From positions 1,121,505 through 1,185,504 of the forward strand of contig NZ_KB905472.1 in the NCBI RefSeq assembly GCF_000382445.1: a stretch of DNA of 64,000 bases, read 5' to 3'. This DNA comes from Phocaeicola massiliensis B84634 = Timone 84634 = DSM 17679 = JCM 13223. GTDB taxonomy: Bacteria; Bacteroidota; Bacteroidia; Bacteroidales; Bacteroidaceae. The notes beneath the pieces are model-generated. The model worked only from the letters and a program-made list of their open reading frames with translations, was not told where the DNA came from and searched no databases. The position numbers and the translations under genes are program-made. Of the stretch, positions 51,962 to 61,308 are shown piece after piece. Positions within the stretch are counted from its first letter, which is position 1. The number at the start of each line of letters is the position of its first letter.

Positions 51962-53115
51962 CTGTATAGGTAGATTGCTATTAATGTGTAGAGTATATTA
52001 GGTATCCATACCGCCACAATCGGAGGAGTATTTCCATTGATGGCAAAAGTTGCGGAAACCGTTTGGAATAGAATGTAAGAGAAGCTCAAAGCCAAGCCTA
52101 CACCCAAATTCAGTCCCATTCCTCCCTTAACCTTACGGGAAGACAGTGAAACACCGATGGTGGTCAGAATAAAGGCGGCAAAAGACATGGCGATGCGTTG
52201 GTAGTATTCTATTTCAAACTCTTTGATATTGGCAAAACCGCGTTTCTTCTGCTTGTCAATATAGCTCTTCAGGGCAGGGCTGGTCATTGTTTGCTGCTGG
52301 TTTTTCATAATAAGGAAGTCTTGCGGCTCCATTTTTATGATACTGTCCATCCGGTCACCTTTGGTAATCTTTTCACGCATACCGTCCATCTCCCGGATCA
52401 TATAGTTCTTGATAATCCATTTGTGCACACTGGCTGTATCATAGGTGATACTGCGTGCGGTGAGGTGGGATATCAATTTTTTATCCTTAAATTTGTCCAA
52501 AGAGAAACGGTAGCCCGTCTTGTTATAATTCTCATAGCGTTCAATATAGGCAATTACACCACTGTCGACTTCCATCTGTACATTGCGTACATACTCCACC
52601 TTTTTTTTCTTTTTGTAGCGGTCTTCAAAATTGAGTCGTGTCACATTACCTTTGGGGATGACGTATGCGCCTAATCCATAGGCTACTATGGAAATAATAG
52701 CTGCTGAAATCATATACGGACGCATCATTCGTTTGAAACTCATTCCCGTAGAGAACATGGCAATGATTTCTGAGTTTTCCGCCAGTTTGGAAGTAAAGAA
52801 GATAACGGCAATAAAGACAAACAGCGGACTGAGCAGATTGGAGAAATAAGGAATAAAGTTCATGTAATAATCAAAGACAATCGCTTTCAGCGGGGCCTTA
52901 TTATTAATGAACCTGTCGATATTCTCGTTCACGTCAAACACTACTGCAATGGAAATAATCAATGCAATGGCAAAGAAGTAGGTCCCGAGAAACTTCTTGA
53001 TGATATATATATCCAGTCTCTTGAGCCATCTGCTTTGCAAACGTTTGTTGCCGGTCTGTGACTGCTCTTTGTCTTTCGTGAACTTACCTATGTTCTTCTT
53101 GAACCAATTCTTCAT
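51946..53115 (-). CDS. lptG: LPS export permease (LptF/LptG family)
   Basis: A 389-residue inner-membrane protein of the YjgP/YjgQ family that, with LptB, extracts LPS from the inner membrane. The N-terminal LDIYIIKKFLGTYFFAIALIISIAVVFDV is the conserved first helix. A block of three helices precedes a periplasmic beta-jellyroll-like region (about 160-290), followed by three helices including AFILTTIGVSLSSRKVKGGMGLNLGVGLALSFSYIL. The extra N-terminal 28 basic residues are a cytosolic extension. It is adjacent to tgt (10-bp gap) downstream of lon. LptF versus LptG is not resolved. Confidence 0.88.
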   Translation of the reverse strand: MKNWFKKNIGKFTKDKEQSQTGNKRLQSRWLKRLDIYIIKKFLGTYFFAIALIISIAVVFDVNENIDRFINNKAPLKAIVFDYYMNFIPYFSNLLSPLFVFIAVIFFTSKLAENSEIIAMFSTGMSFKRMMRPYMISAAIISIVAYGLGAYVIPKGNVTRLNFEDRYKKKKKVEYVRNVQMEVDSGVIAYIERYENYNKTGYRFSLDKFKDKKLISHLTARSITYDTASVHKWIIKNYMIREMDGMREKITKGDRMDSIIKMEPQDFLIMKNQQQTMTSPALKSYIDKQKKRGFANIKEFEIEYYQRIAMSFAAFILTTIGVSLSSRKVKGGMGLNLGVGLALSFSYILFQTVSATFAINGNTPPIVAVWIPNILYTLIAIYLYRKAPK

Positions 53116-53125
53116 TTTGTATAAA

Positions 53126-54256
53126 TTATAATCTTGTGGATAAGCGCTTTACCATCATAGGCTTCCATGTCGAGAAATCACCGGCAATGATATGTTTGCG
53201 TGCTTCACCCACCAGCCACAGATAGAAAGCCAAATTGTGGATGGAAGCAATTTGCATGGCCAGCAACTCTTGTGCATGGAATAAATGGCGCAGATAAGCG
53301 CGGCTGTACATGGTATCTACATACGATGCACCATCGGCTTCAATGGGTGAATAGTCATCTTCCCATTTCTTGTTACGCATATTCATGATTCCGTCTTTGG
53401 TAAAAAGCATTCCGTTTCGTCCGTTACGGGTAGGCATCACACAATCAAACATATCTACACCGCGTTCAATTCCTTCCAATATATTTATCGGAGTGCCGAC
53501 TCCCATCAGATAACGAGGCTTGTCTTTAGGCAGTATTTCATTGACTACCTCAATCATTTCATACATCTTTTCGGTTGGTTCACCTACAGCCAAGCCTCCG
53601 ATGGCATTGCCGTCGGCCCCCTTTGATGCAATAAATTCTGCCGCTTGCTTGCGGAGGTCGGGATACACACAACCCTGTACGATAGGAAACAATGATTGCT
53701 TATATCCGTATTTGGGTTCTGTTTCGTTGAAACGTTTCAAGCAGCGGTCCAGCCAGCGATGGGTGAGTTGCATGGATTTCTTTGCATACTCGTAATCGGC
53801 GGTGCCCGGTGTACATTCGTCAAAAGCCATCATAATATCTGCTCCAATGGTTCGTTCTATATCCATTACCTTTTCGGGGGTGAACATGTGCTTGGAGCCA
53901 TCGATGTGTGAACGAAACTCCACACCTTCCTCACGCATTTTGCGGATGCCCGACAAGGAGAAGACCTGGAAACCGCCACTATCGGTCAGCATGGGACGGT
54001 CGAAGCCGTTAAACTTATGCAAGCCGCCGGCGCGTTCAATGATATCCAGTCCCGGTCGCAGATATAAATGGTACGTATTTCCTAATATGATTTGTGCCTT
54101 AATATCGTCTTTCAACTCATGTAAATGCACGCCCTTTACTGTTCCCAATGTGCCTACCGGCATGAAAATAGGAGTTTCTATCTGTCCGTGGTCTGTGGTG
54201 ATGATTCCGGCACGGGCATTAGATTTGGGGTCTGTATATTGTAAGTCAAAAGTCAT
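53126..54256 (-). CDS. tgt: tRNA-guanine transglycosylase
   Basis: A 376-residue cytosolic enzyme exchanging guanine-34 for preQ1 in the anticodon of His, Asp, Asn and Tyr tRNAs. TPIFMPVGTLGTVKGV, then LTDSGGFQVFSL with the catalytic aspartate, IMAFDECTPG, GGLAVGEPTEKMYEM, and the second aspartate in GVDMFDCVMPTRNGRNG are intact. The zinc site expected near the C-terminus is modified: YSRAYLRHLFHAQELLAMQIASIHN is present, but CxCxxC is not obvious upstream (DGASYVDTMYSRAY), as I recall for Bacteroidetes Tgt. It lies one base downstream of lon. Confidence 0.94.
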   Translation of the reverse strand: MTFDLQYTDPKSNARAGIITTDHGQIETPIFMPVGTLGTVKGVHLHELKDDIKAQIILGNTYHLYLRPGLDIIERAGGLHKFNGFDRPMLTDSGGFQVFSLSGIRKMREEGVEFRSHIDGSKHMFTPEKVMDIERTIGADIMMAFDECTPGTADYEYAKKSMQLTHRWLDRCLKRFNETEPKYGYKQSLFPIVQGCVYPDLRKQAAEFIASKGADGNAIGGLAVGEPTEKMYEMIEVVNEILPKDKPRYLMGVGTPINILEGIERGVDMFDCVMPTRNGRNGMLFTKDGIMNMRNKKWEDDYSPIEADGASYVDTMYSRAYLRHLFHAQELLAMQIASIHNLAFYLWLVGEARKHIIAGDFSTWKPMMVKRLSTRL

Positions 54257-54257
54257 A

Positions 54258-56738
54258 TTATTTCTTTTCTTCGTTTGTTTGATTAGTAATATTAAAGTCT
54301 ATGGCACCGTTTACTTTTTCATCAGTCAAAGCAAGCTTCAACACCTCTTTAATGTCATTTACATAGTGGAAAGTTAGTCCTTCCAGGTATATTGCCTGTA
54401 TTTCTTCAATATTCTTGCGGTTTTCTTCGCATAAGATGATATCTTTGATACCGGCGCGTTTGGCTGCCAGTATTTTTTCTTTGATACCACCTACCGGCAA
54501 TACTTTTCCGCGCAAAGTGATTTCTCCCGTCATGGCAAGATTTGCTTTCACTTTGCGTTGGGTGAGGGCGGAAGCTAATGAAGTTACCATGGTAATACCG
54601 GCGGAGGGGCCGTCTTTAGGGATTGCTCCTTCGGGCACGTGGACGTGTATGTTCCAATTGTCGAAGATATCTTCTTTCAGGTTAAGTAACTGGGTGTGAG
54701 CCTTGATATATTCCAAGGCCAGCATAGCAGATTCCTTCATTACGTCACCCAAGTTTCCGGTCAAGGTAAGTTTGCCGCCTTTCCCTTTGCTCAAGCTGGT
54801 TTCTACGAATAAAATCTCTCCGCCTACGGCTGTCCATGCCAGTCCGGTTACTACACCTGCATAGTCATTGCCTTGATATTTGTCACGAGTATATTCGGGA
54901 GTACCCAGATATTCTCTTACGTCGTCAGGCTTAATTTCATGCACCTTTTCGAAACCATCACGTGCAAACTGCAAGGCAATCTTACGCATGATTTTATTTA
55001 TCTTTTTCTCCAGCTCCCGTACACCGCTTTCACGTGTGTAATTTTCGATGATATATTCCAAAGCCTGTTTGCTGAACTTCACATATCCTTTCTTTATGCC
55101 GTTGGCTTCCAGTTCTTTCGGCACGAGGTGACGACGGGCGATTTCCACCTTTTCCTCTGTGATATATCCGCTCACCTCAATCAACTCCATGCGGTCGAGC
55201 AAGGGAGGAGGGATTGTTCCGAGGTTGTTGGCAGTGGCGATAAACATTACCTTGGATAAGTCATAATCAACGTCCAGATAATTATCATGGAACGTGTTGT
55301 TTTGTTCAGGGTCAAGCACTTCCAGCATAGCCGAGCTGGGATCTCCGCGGTGGTCGCTACCCAATTTGTCTATCTCGTCCAGGATAATCACCGGATTGGA
55401 CGATTCGGCTTTTATCAGACTTTTGATGATGCGGCCGGGCATGGCACCGATATAGGTTTTGCGGTGTCCTCGAATTTCGGCTTCATCATGTACGCCACCT
55501 AATGACATACGTACATATTTACGTTTCAAGGCAGAAGCTATAGAACGTCCTAAAGATGTTTTACCTACTCCCGGAGGACCGTAAAGACAAATGATAGGCG
55601 ATTTCATATTACCTCTCAACTTCAGTACAGCCAAGTGTTCCAAGATACGTTCTTTTACTTTCTCCAATCCGTAATGGTCTTTATTCAGGGTCTTTTCTGC
55701 GTTGCCGATATTCAGATTGTCTGTGGTGTATGACTCCCAAGGCAAAGCCAGTAATGTCTGCAAATAAGTGAGTTGCACATTAAAATCGGGAGACTGCGAA
55801 TTGATACGCTCTAGCTTTGACAGCTCTTTTTCAAAAAGTGCTGCCACCTCTTTCCCCCATTTTTTTGATTGGCCTTTCTGACGCAGTTCATCAATCTCAT
55901 CCTCTTGTCCGCCACCCAATTCATCCTGAATATTCTTAATTTGCTGTTGCAGGAAGTATTCACGTTGCTGGCGGTCGATATCTTCGCGGGTACGTATCTG
56001 GATGTTTTGTTTGATATTGGCCAGTTGTACTTCGCGGTTCAGTATCTGAATAAGACGATACATACGCTCTTTCAGTACGTCATATTTCAGTAATTCTATT
56101 TTTTCTTCAACGGTAAAAGGAAAGTTTGAACTGATAAAGTTGACCAGGATTTCCGGATTGTCCAGATTCTTTATAGCAAATACCGTATCGGGGCTGAGCT
56201 TTTCCGAAACGTCAATAAATTTGGCGGTCAAGTCTTTGCAGGTGTCTGTCAGGGCCTTGAATTCATCGCTGTCTTGCTCTTCATTATTCTCATTGATAGC
56301 TGTAACCGTTCCTTTTAAATAAGGAATGGTTTTGGTTATATTGTCCAAATGGATTTTGGGGCCGTTTGACTGCATGATAACGGTCGTATTACCGCCCGGC
56401 ATTTCAAAAATACGGAGAATTTTTGCAATAACTCCCACATGGTATAGGTCGGCAAATCCCGGATCGTCTAAGTCTCCTTGTACTTGGCATACAACGGCTA
56501 TTGCTTGTTTTTTCTTATATGCAGCGTTGACCAGTTTCAAAGTACTGGGGCGTCCGATAGTTACAGGCATGACTACCGATGGAAACATGACCATATTGCG
56601 CAAAGGCATTATAGGAATTTCTTTCTCAAATTCGATTGCAGATAAATCATCCGTATCGGTTTGAATTTCAGCCAGCATAGAGATGTCATCAGCATCTGTA
56701 TTCATCAAAATATCCTCTGTCTTTTTTCTTTTAACCAT
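54258..56738 (-). CDS. lon: ATP-dependent protease Lon
   Basis: An 826-residue cytosolic protease for damaged and regulatory proteins. The N-terminal LON substrate domain (about 35-240, [19 protein letters not shown]) is followed by coiled coil, the AAA+ module (Walker [14 protein letters not shown], Walker [12 protein letters not shown]) and the serine protease domain. Catalytic serine is in [15 protein letters not shown] and lysine in [15 protein letters not shown]. The first 30 residues are an acidic extension. Box CAAAGTTA (reverse) at 56795-56802 is its probable promoter; tgt and lptG follow as one operon. Confidence 0.97.
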   Translation of the reverse strand: MVKRKKTEDILMNTDADDISMLAEIQTDTDDLSAIEFEKEIPIMPLRNMVMFPSVVMPVTIGRPSTLKLVNAAYKKKQAIAVVCQVQGDLDDPGFADLYHVGVIAKILRIFEMPGGNTTVIMQSNGPKIHLDNITKTIPYLKGTVTAINENNEEQDSDEFKALTDTCKDLTAKFIDVSEKLSPDTVFAIKNLDNPEILVNFISSNFPFTVEEKIELLKYDVLKERMYRLIQILNREVQLANIKQNIQIRTREDIDRQQREYFLQQQIKNIQDELGGGQEDEIDELRQKGQSKKWGKEVAALFEKELSKLERINSQSPDFNVQLTYLQTLLALPWESYTTDNLNIGNAEKTLNKDHYGLEKVKERILEHLAVLKLRGNMKSPIICLYGPPGVGKTSLGRSIASALKRKYVRMSLGGVHDEAEIRGHRKTYIGAMPGRIIKSLIKAESSNPVIILDEIDKLGSDHRGDPSSAMLEVLDPEQNNTFHDNYLDVDYDLSKVMFIATANNLGTIPPPLLDRMELIEVSGYITEEKVEIARRHLVPKELEANGIKKGYVKFSKQALEYIIENYTRESGVRELEKKINKIMRKIALQFARDGFEKVHEIKPDDVREYLGTPEYTRDKYQGNDYAGVVTGLAWTAVGGEILFVETSLSKGKGGKLTLTGNLGDVMKESAMLALEYIKAHTQLLNLKEDIFDNWNIHVHVPEGAIPKDGPSAGITMVTSLASALTQRKVKANLAMTGEITLRGKVLPVGGIKEKILAAKRAGIKDIILCEENRKNIEEIQAIYLEGLTFHYVNDIKEVLKLALTDEKVNGAIDFNITNQTNEEKK

Positions 56739-56794
56739 AATTCTATCTTCCTAGTTGTGTTTTTAAATGTTGGGCTGTTGCCCAAAACGGGGAC

Positions 56795-56904
56795 AAAGTT
56801 AATCATTCCTTGGCGAATAAGGAAAATTCATGAGTACTAAATGAGTTTTTTAAATCAAATAATTCCTAATATTTGGCGTATTCAGACTGAATTGACTACT
56901 TTTG
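56795..56904. promoter_or_regulatory. Divergent promoters, lon / tRNA methyltransferase
   Basis: The reverse-strand box CAAAGTTA lies at 56795-56802 (for lon) and the forward box TACTTTTG at 56897-56904, with TTTGG about 20 bp upstream of it at 56872-56876 (for the gene at 56927). Confidence 0.55.
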
Positions 56905-56926
56905 GCAAAAAAATAATATAACAGCT

Positions 56927-57631
56927 ATGCCAAACCCTTATTTTTCATTCAAACAATTTACTGTTTATCATGACCGTTGTGCCATGAAAGTAGGCACGGA
57001 TGGGGTATTGCTGGGGGCATGGACAGATGTGTCCGGTGCGCGCGATATTTTGGATATCGGCACCGGGACAGGGTTGATAGCCCTGATGCTTGCCCAGCGC
57101 AGTGAAGCGCATATTATGGCTGTCGACATAGATGAAGATGCCGTGAAGCAGGCCAAAGAGAATGTGGAAAAATCACCGTGGCCTGGTAGGATAGAGGTGG
57201 AACGTCATGATATTTGTTGCTTTAATTCGGATATCCGATATGATGTTATCGTGTCAAATCCTCCTTATTTTTTCAATTCTCTGAAATGTCCTGACGGACA
57301 AAGAAACATAGCTCGTCATATAGTTGGTTTGGACTTTGAATCTCTGATAGATAGTTGTGGAAGATTACTCTCTCCATCAGGGCGTTTCTCTGTCATTATT
57401 CCGACAGATGGTATGGATGAGTTTATGAGAATCGCCTCGGAGGGAGGGCTGTGTTTGTCTCGTCGTACATGGATAAAGACAAAGCCGGATGCCGCTCCCA
57501 AGCGGGTATTGATGGAATTTAAAAAGCAACCGGCGGTGAGTGTGGAGAGCTGTTTGGTTGTGGAACTCTCCCGCCATATATATAGTGAAGAATATATAGC
57601 GCTAACCAAAGATTTTTATTTGAAAATGTAA
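56927..57631 (+). CDS. trmN6: tRNA1(Val) A37 N6-methyltransferase-like
   Basis: A 234-residue SAM-dependent methyltransferase. FKQFTVYHDRCAMKVGTDGVLLGAW is the YfiC/TrmN6 N-terminal motif. The SAM loop DIGTGTGLIALMLAQR is at about 42-57 and the N6-adenine catalytic motif is SNPPYF near residue 110. Length is standard. It acts on tRNA1(Val) in E. coli; the target here is inferred by family. Its stop is one base from the end of the convergent lipid-kinase gene. Confidence 0.9.
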   Translation: MPNPYFSFKQFTVYHDRCAMKVGTDGVLLGAWTDVSGARDILDIGTGTGLIALMLAQRSEAHIMAVDIDEDAVKQAKENVEKSPWPGRIEVERHDICCFNSDIRYDVIVSNPPYFFNSLKCPDGQRNIARHIVGLDFESLIDSCGRLLSPSGRFSVIIPTDGMDEFMRIASEGGLCLSRRTWIKTKPDAAPKRVLMEFKKQPAVSVESCLVVELSRHIYSEEYIALTKDFYLKM

Positions 57632-57632
57632 T

Positions 57633-58667
57633 CTATTTTTTGGATAATCGCCTGAGCAGATGACGATTCAATACGAAAAGATGATTGTACTTCTGTTTAA
57701 TCAACTCTTCATGTTTAGGCTTCAAACCGCTAAAATACTCTACGATTTGTTGCAGGAGGCTAAAAGGTTCCTCCTCTTTTTTTTTATTGGAGATTATCAC
57801 ATTCAGTCCATGAGGAATGAGTTCCACTTCGATGTCTTTACCTCCCATCACCGGATCGCCGTCATAATGCATTACCCCTTCTTTGGTGCGGTGTATCTTT
57901 ATCTTTTTGGCACGCATGGTTTTAATGCGGCTGTTTTGGTCAATCGTTTTATTGAATAACTGGAAAGACAAGGACGGGACATCAAGGACGGTAAACGGTT
58001 CCAGGATGGTGACATCCATCAGTCCGTCGGTCAAAGAAGCCTGAGGAGCAATATAGGCATTATTGCCATACTGCGATGCATTGGCGCAAGCAATCAGGAA
58101 TGCTTTGTATTTAATTGTCCCCTCTTCATTCTCTATTTCGTAAGTTTCGGGTTCGTAAGTCAGGCTTTCGTGCAAGGTATTTTCCAGATAAGTCAATAAG
58201 CCTCTTTTGCCGGAATCGGCAAATTTCAAGCTCACAAAGGCATCGAAGCCCACACCGCATGTGCAGAAAAACGGCATGTCGTTTATCTTACCGTAGTCCA
58301 CACAAGTGCATTCACCGGTATTCAGCAAATCAATAGCTGCTTTAGCATCCATCGGAATATGTAAATGCCGTGCCAATCCATTGCCTGAACCACAAGGAAT
58401 AATGCCTAATGCCGTGTTTGTATGTACCAACGAACGGCCGATTTCGTTAATCGTACCGTCACCGCCTATGGCTACTACAATGTCTACATTGTCTTTGGCA
58501 GCCGCAGCTGCAATTTCAACGGCATGACCGGCGTATTGTGTTTTTACAATAGAATAATCAAAAAGCGCACGATCTATGCGCTCGTCAATCCATTTCAATA
58601 TGGCCTTTTTCCCTTGTGTTCCTGAGATGGGATTTACAACAAATACAATTCTTTTTTTTGCGGTCAT
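57633..58667 (-). CDS. Diacylglycerol kinase-family lipid kinase
   Basis: A 344-residue cytosolic kinase of the DAGK/YegS/sphingosine kinase superfamily. Motifs: FVVNPISGTQGKKAILKWID (N-terminal), VAIGGDGTINEIGRSL (ATP-binding, GGDGT) and GIIPCGSGNGLARHLHIP. The C-terminal beta domain includes DGLMDVTILEPF and MHYDGDPV. It is divergent from the serine palmitoyltransferase gene, 249 bp apart, so a sphingoid-base or ceramide substrate is plausible, but this is inference. Box CAAAAGTA (reverse) at 58702-58709. Confidence 0.85.
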   Translation of the reverse strand: MTAKKRIVFVVNPISGTQGKKAILKWIDERIDRALFDYSIVKTQYAGHAVEIAAAAAKDNVDIVVAIGGDGTINEIGRSLVHTNTALGIIPCGSGNGLARHLHIPMDAKAAIDLLNTGECTCVDYGKINDMPFFCTCGVGFDAFVSLKFADSGKRGLLTYLENTLHESLTYEPETYEIENEEGTIKYKAFLIACANASQYGNNAYIAPQASLTDGLMDVTILEPFTVLDVPSLSFQLFNKTIDQNSRIKTMRAKKIKIHRTKEGVMHYDGDPVMGGKDIEVELIPHGLNVIISNKKKEEEPFSLLQQIVEYFSGLKPKHEELIKQKYNHLFVLNRHLLRRLSKK

Positions 58668-58701
58668 ACTTCTTTAGGTCGTTTAGCTTTCAAATGAGAT
58701 A

Positions 58702-58709
58702 CAAAAGTA
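58702..58709 (-). promoter_or_regulatory. -7 box of lipid kinase gene
   Basis: CAAAAGTA on +, 35 bp upstream of the kinase ATG, in the 249-bp divergent region. The remainder of that region belongs to the spt promoter and leader. Confidence 0.5.
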
Positions 58710-58803
58710 ATACATTGTTAGTTATAACCATCGAAAATCATAAAAGTTTTGAGGTTACTAAATATTTTTTTTGAAAAAGAGAACAATGCTTTGTAGAAAT
58801 TAC

Positions 58804-58899
58804 TATCTTTGCAGCCTGTTTTGACGGGAACTCCTTTAAAAACAGAATGTATTAGTGAGTTTATATACATTTATTTTAATGTAAACCGATGAGGTTTAC
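58804..58899 (+). promoter_or_regulatory. spt promoter and structured 5' leader
   Basis: The -7 box TATCTTTG at 58804-58811 predicts transcription from about 58818, giving a leader near 100 nt. Two inverted repeats follow: CTGTTTT (58816-58822) with AAAACAG (58839-58845), and GTAAACC (58881-58887) with GGTTTAC (58893-58899). The last ends 17 bp before the ATG and could occlude initiation. Confidence 0.5.
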
Positions 58900-58916
58900 G
58901 CCACATATAATAAAAT

Positions 58917-60104
58917 ATGGGATTATTACAAGACAAGTTAAGTAAATTCAGATTGCCTCAGTTATACATGGAACAGGGTGTTTATCCTTATTTCCGTGAA
59001 ATAGACAGCCATCAGGATACGGAAGTTATCATGGACGGAAAAAAAGTCCTGATGTTTGGCTCTAACTCTTATATGGGGCTGACTTACGACAAAAGAATTA
59101 TTGAAGCAGCAATTGCTGCAACCCGTAAATATGGTACAGGTTGTGCAGGTTCACGCTTCTTGAATGGTACACTCGACCTTCATGTTCAGTTAGAAAAAGA
59201 ATTGGCAGAATTCGTAGGTAAGGATGATGCGCTGGTTTATTCTACCGGTTTTACGGTAAACGAAGGTGTGGTTTCATGTCTGACAGACCGTAATGATTAT
59301 ATCATTTGCGATGACCGTGACCACGCTTCTATTGTAGACGGACGTCGTCTTTCTTTTTCTACTCAGTTAAAGTACAAGCACAATGATATGGAAGCTCTTG
59401 AAAAAGAACTTCAGAAGTGCAAGCCCGAATCGGTGAAACTGATTGTGGTTGACGGTGTATTCTCTATGGAAGGAGACTTGGCAAACTTGCCCGAAATTGT
59501 CCGTCTGAAAGAAAAGTATAATGCCAGCATCATGGTAGACGAAGCTCACGGCTTGGGAGTATTCGGTCATCAGGGACGCGGTGTATGTGACCACTTCGGC
59601 CTGACTGATCAGGTAGATGTTATTATGGGTACTTTCTCTAAGTCACTTGCCTCTATCGGTGGTTTTGTGGCAGCAGACAAAGACACGATAAATTGGTTGC
59701 GTCATAATTCACGTTCTTATATTTTCTCTGCAAGTAACACTCCGGCTGCAACGGCTGCCGCACGCGAAGCACTTCACATCTTGAAGACAGAGCCCGAACG
59801 TAAGGCAAACTTGTGGACGATTACAAATTATGCATTAGACAGTTTCCGTCAGGCCGGTTTTGAAATCGGTGATACCGAGAGTCCTATCATTCCGCTTTAT
59901 GTGCGTGATACTGACAAGACATTCGAGGTGACCAAATTGGCTTTTGATGAAGGAATCTTTATCAATCCGGTTATTCCTCCTGCATGTGCACCCCAAGATA
60001 CATTGGTTCGTGTTGCTTTGATGGCTACCCATACCAAAGAGCAGGTTGACTATGCAGTAGATAAGCTGACTCAATGCTTTAAGAAATTAGGCATATTGAA
60101 ATAA
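58917..60104 (+). CDS. spt: Serine palmitoyltransferase
   Basis: A 395-residue PLP enzyme of the alpha-oxoamine synthase family condensing serine with an acyl-CoA to 3-ketosphinganine, the committed step of Bacteroides sphingolipid synthesis. MFGSNSYMGLTYDKRIIEAA, CDDRDHASIVDGRRLS, MVDEAHGLGVFG and the Schiff-base lysine in GTFSKSLASIGGF are intact. The N-terminus LLQDKLSKFRLPQLYMEQGVYPYFREI fits Bacteroides SPT better than KBL or BioF, which start differently. Length matches. KBL or another oxoamine synthase is the alternative. It is preceded by a structured leader. Confidence 0.9.
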   Translation: MGLLQDKLSKFRLPQLYMEQGVYPYFREIDSHQDTEVIMDGKKVLMFGSNSYMGLTYDKRIIEAAIAATRKYGTGCAGSRFLNGTLDLHVQLEKELAEFVGKDDALVYSTGFTVNEGVVSCLTDRNDYIICDDRDHASIVDGRRLSFSTQLKYKHNDMEALEKELQKCKPESVKLIVVDGVFSMEGDLANLPEIVRLKEKYNASIMVDEAHGLGVFGHQGRGVCDHFGLTDQVDVIMGTFSKSLASIGGFVAADKDTINWLRHNSRSYIFSASNTPAATAAAREALHILKTEPERKANLWTITNYALDSFRQAGFEIGDTESPIIPLYVRDTDKTFEVTKLAFDEGIFINPVIPPACAPQDTLVRVALMATHTKEQVDYAVDKLTQCFKKLGILK

Positions 60105-60200
60105 AAGAATTTGTTTTAATGGTGCGGCTTGACAATATTTTGTTGAGCCGCATCTGTTTTTCAGCAGATGTCTGATTCGGTATCTGGTCAGTCGGGATAT

Positions 60201-60310
60201 GCATACGTATGCGTGAGCCGATACGTACGTACGCATCGGTCTTCACGTATATATGTATAAGTCTGCACGTACGTACGCATAAGCCTATACGTATATATGT
60301 CATTGTGTCA
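60201..60310. repeat. Five tandem 22-bp units (array 3)
   Basis: Units begin at 60201, 60223, 60245, 60267 and 60289. The core of each is a near-palindrome: ACGTACGTACGCAT in units 2 and 4, ACGTATATATGT in units 3 and 5, and GCATACGTATGC in unit 1. Eight to ten less constrained bases follow. Units 2/4 and 3/5 alternate, so a 44-bp higher-order repeat is also visible. It lies in the 296-bp gap between spt and the EamA gene, ending 33 bp before the EamA -33 box. Confidence 0.85.
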
Positions 60311-60342
60311 GCCTCATCTGAGAATATTTACGCTCGCGGGCT

Positions 60343-60372
60343 TTTGTGCATGAGTTGCTTTTCGTATCTTTG
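60343..60372 (+). promoter_or_regulatory. Promoter of EamA gene
   Basis: TTTG at 60343-60346 and TATCTTTG at 60365-60372 are 18 bp apart. This strong Bacteroides promoter places the start at 60401 rather than at any ATG inside the upstream tandem repeats. Confidence 0.65.
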
Positions 60373-60400
60373 TGTCTGTTTCCAGATAGACAGTGACAGA

Positions 60401-61288
60401 ATGAATCAGTTAAAAGGAATTATATATGCAGCAGTGTCGTCGGCAACTTTCGGGCTGGCGCCTTTTTTTTCTATCAGTTTATTGGCTGTCGGCTTTTCTT
60501 CTTTTGAAGTGCTGACTTATCGTTGGGGAGTAGCCACGGTGGTATTGCTACTGTTCGGATTCCTTGCAGGATGTAATTTCCGGTTGGGGGCTAAGGAGTT
60601 TATGACCGTTTTCGGACTAAGTTTGTTCAGGGCGGTTACCTCATTCAGTCTGGTAATTGCTTATCAGAATATAGCAAGCGGAGTGGCATCCATTATTCAT
60701 TTCATGTATCCTTTGGCAGTGGCTGTTGTTATGATTGTTTTTTGCAGAGAAAAGAAATCTGTCGTTACATTTACTGCCATACTGCTTTCATTGATAGGAG
60801 CTTCATTACTGTCGTCGGGTAATATTGAATTTAGTGGAGGAGATACCGGGGTAGGGTTGGTAGCTGCTTGTATCTCTGTGTTTTCGTATGCAGGCTATAT
60901 TATAGGAGTGAGGAAAAGCTGTGCTGTACATATTGATTCCACGGCTTTGACTTGCTATGTGATGGGATTGGGCGCTTTGTTTTTCTTCTTGGGAGGTATG
61001 TGTTGGGAGGGAGGCATCCGTCTGGAAACCAATGGCATCACTTGGCTGTATATTCTTGGATTGGCACTTCCTGCGACGGCCATATCAAACATTACTCTGG
61101 TAAAGGCCATTAAGTTGGCAGGACCTACGCTGACTTCTCTCTTCGGTGCACTGGAACCGTTGACGGCAGTACTGATAGGTGTATTTGTATTCAAAGAGCT
61201 ATTTACCGTATATAGTGCAATGGGCATTGCATTGATTGTAGTTTCCGTCTCTCTTGTTGTTTTTCAGGAGAAGCGAAAGAGAGTCTGA
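60401..61288 (+). CDS. EamA/DMT-family permease
   Basis: A 295-residue inner-membrane transporter with ten hydrophobic helices in two EamA repeats. The start at 60401 (MNQLKGIIYAAVSSATFGLAPFFS) lies 28 bp after the promoter; a longer frame starting at 60209 would run through the 22-bp repeats and is rejected. The repeat hallmarks are SYRWGVATVVLLL-like SFEVLTYRWGVATVV and the C-terminal LFGALEPLTAVLIGVFVFKELFTVYSAMGIALIVVSVSLV. The family exports amino acids and other metabolites; the substrate is unknown. It is convergent with the ABC permease gene, 20 bp between stops. Confidence 0.9.
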   Translation: MNQLKGIIYAAVSSATFGLAPFFSISLLAVGFSSFEVLTYRWGVATVVLLLFGFLAGCNFRLGAKEFMTVFGLSLFRAVTSFSLVIAYQNIASGVASIIHFMYPLAVAVVMIVFCREKKSVVTFTAILLSLIGASLLSSGNIEFSGGDTGVGLVAACISVFSYAGYIIGVRKSCAVHIDSTALTCYVMGLGALFFFLGGMCWEGGIRLETNGITWLYILGLALPATAISNITLVKAIKLAGPTLTSLFGALEPLTAVLIGVFVFKELFTVYSAMGIALIVVSVSLVVFQEKRKRV

Positions 61289-61308
61289 TGCAACGCCCAT
61301 GGGTGTGG

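Noticed and set aside
57631..57633. Possible shared terminator between the tRNA methyltransferase and lipid kinase genes
   Set aside because: Although the stops are one base apart, no stable stem was found around them, unlike at 51932-51961. The same holds for the seven-base gap at 17105-17113.
60209..60400. 64-codon N-terminal extension of the EamA permease
   Set aside because: It would translate the 22-bp tandem repeats and lies upstream of a strong promoter (60343-60372). The permease fold begins at MNQLKG, 60401.
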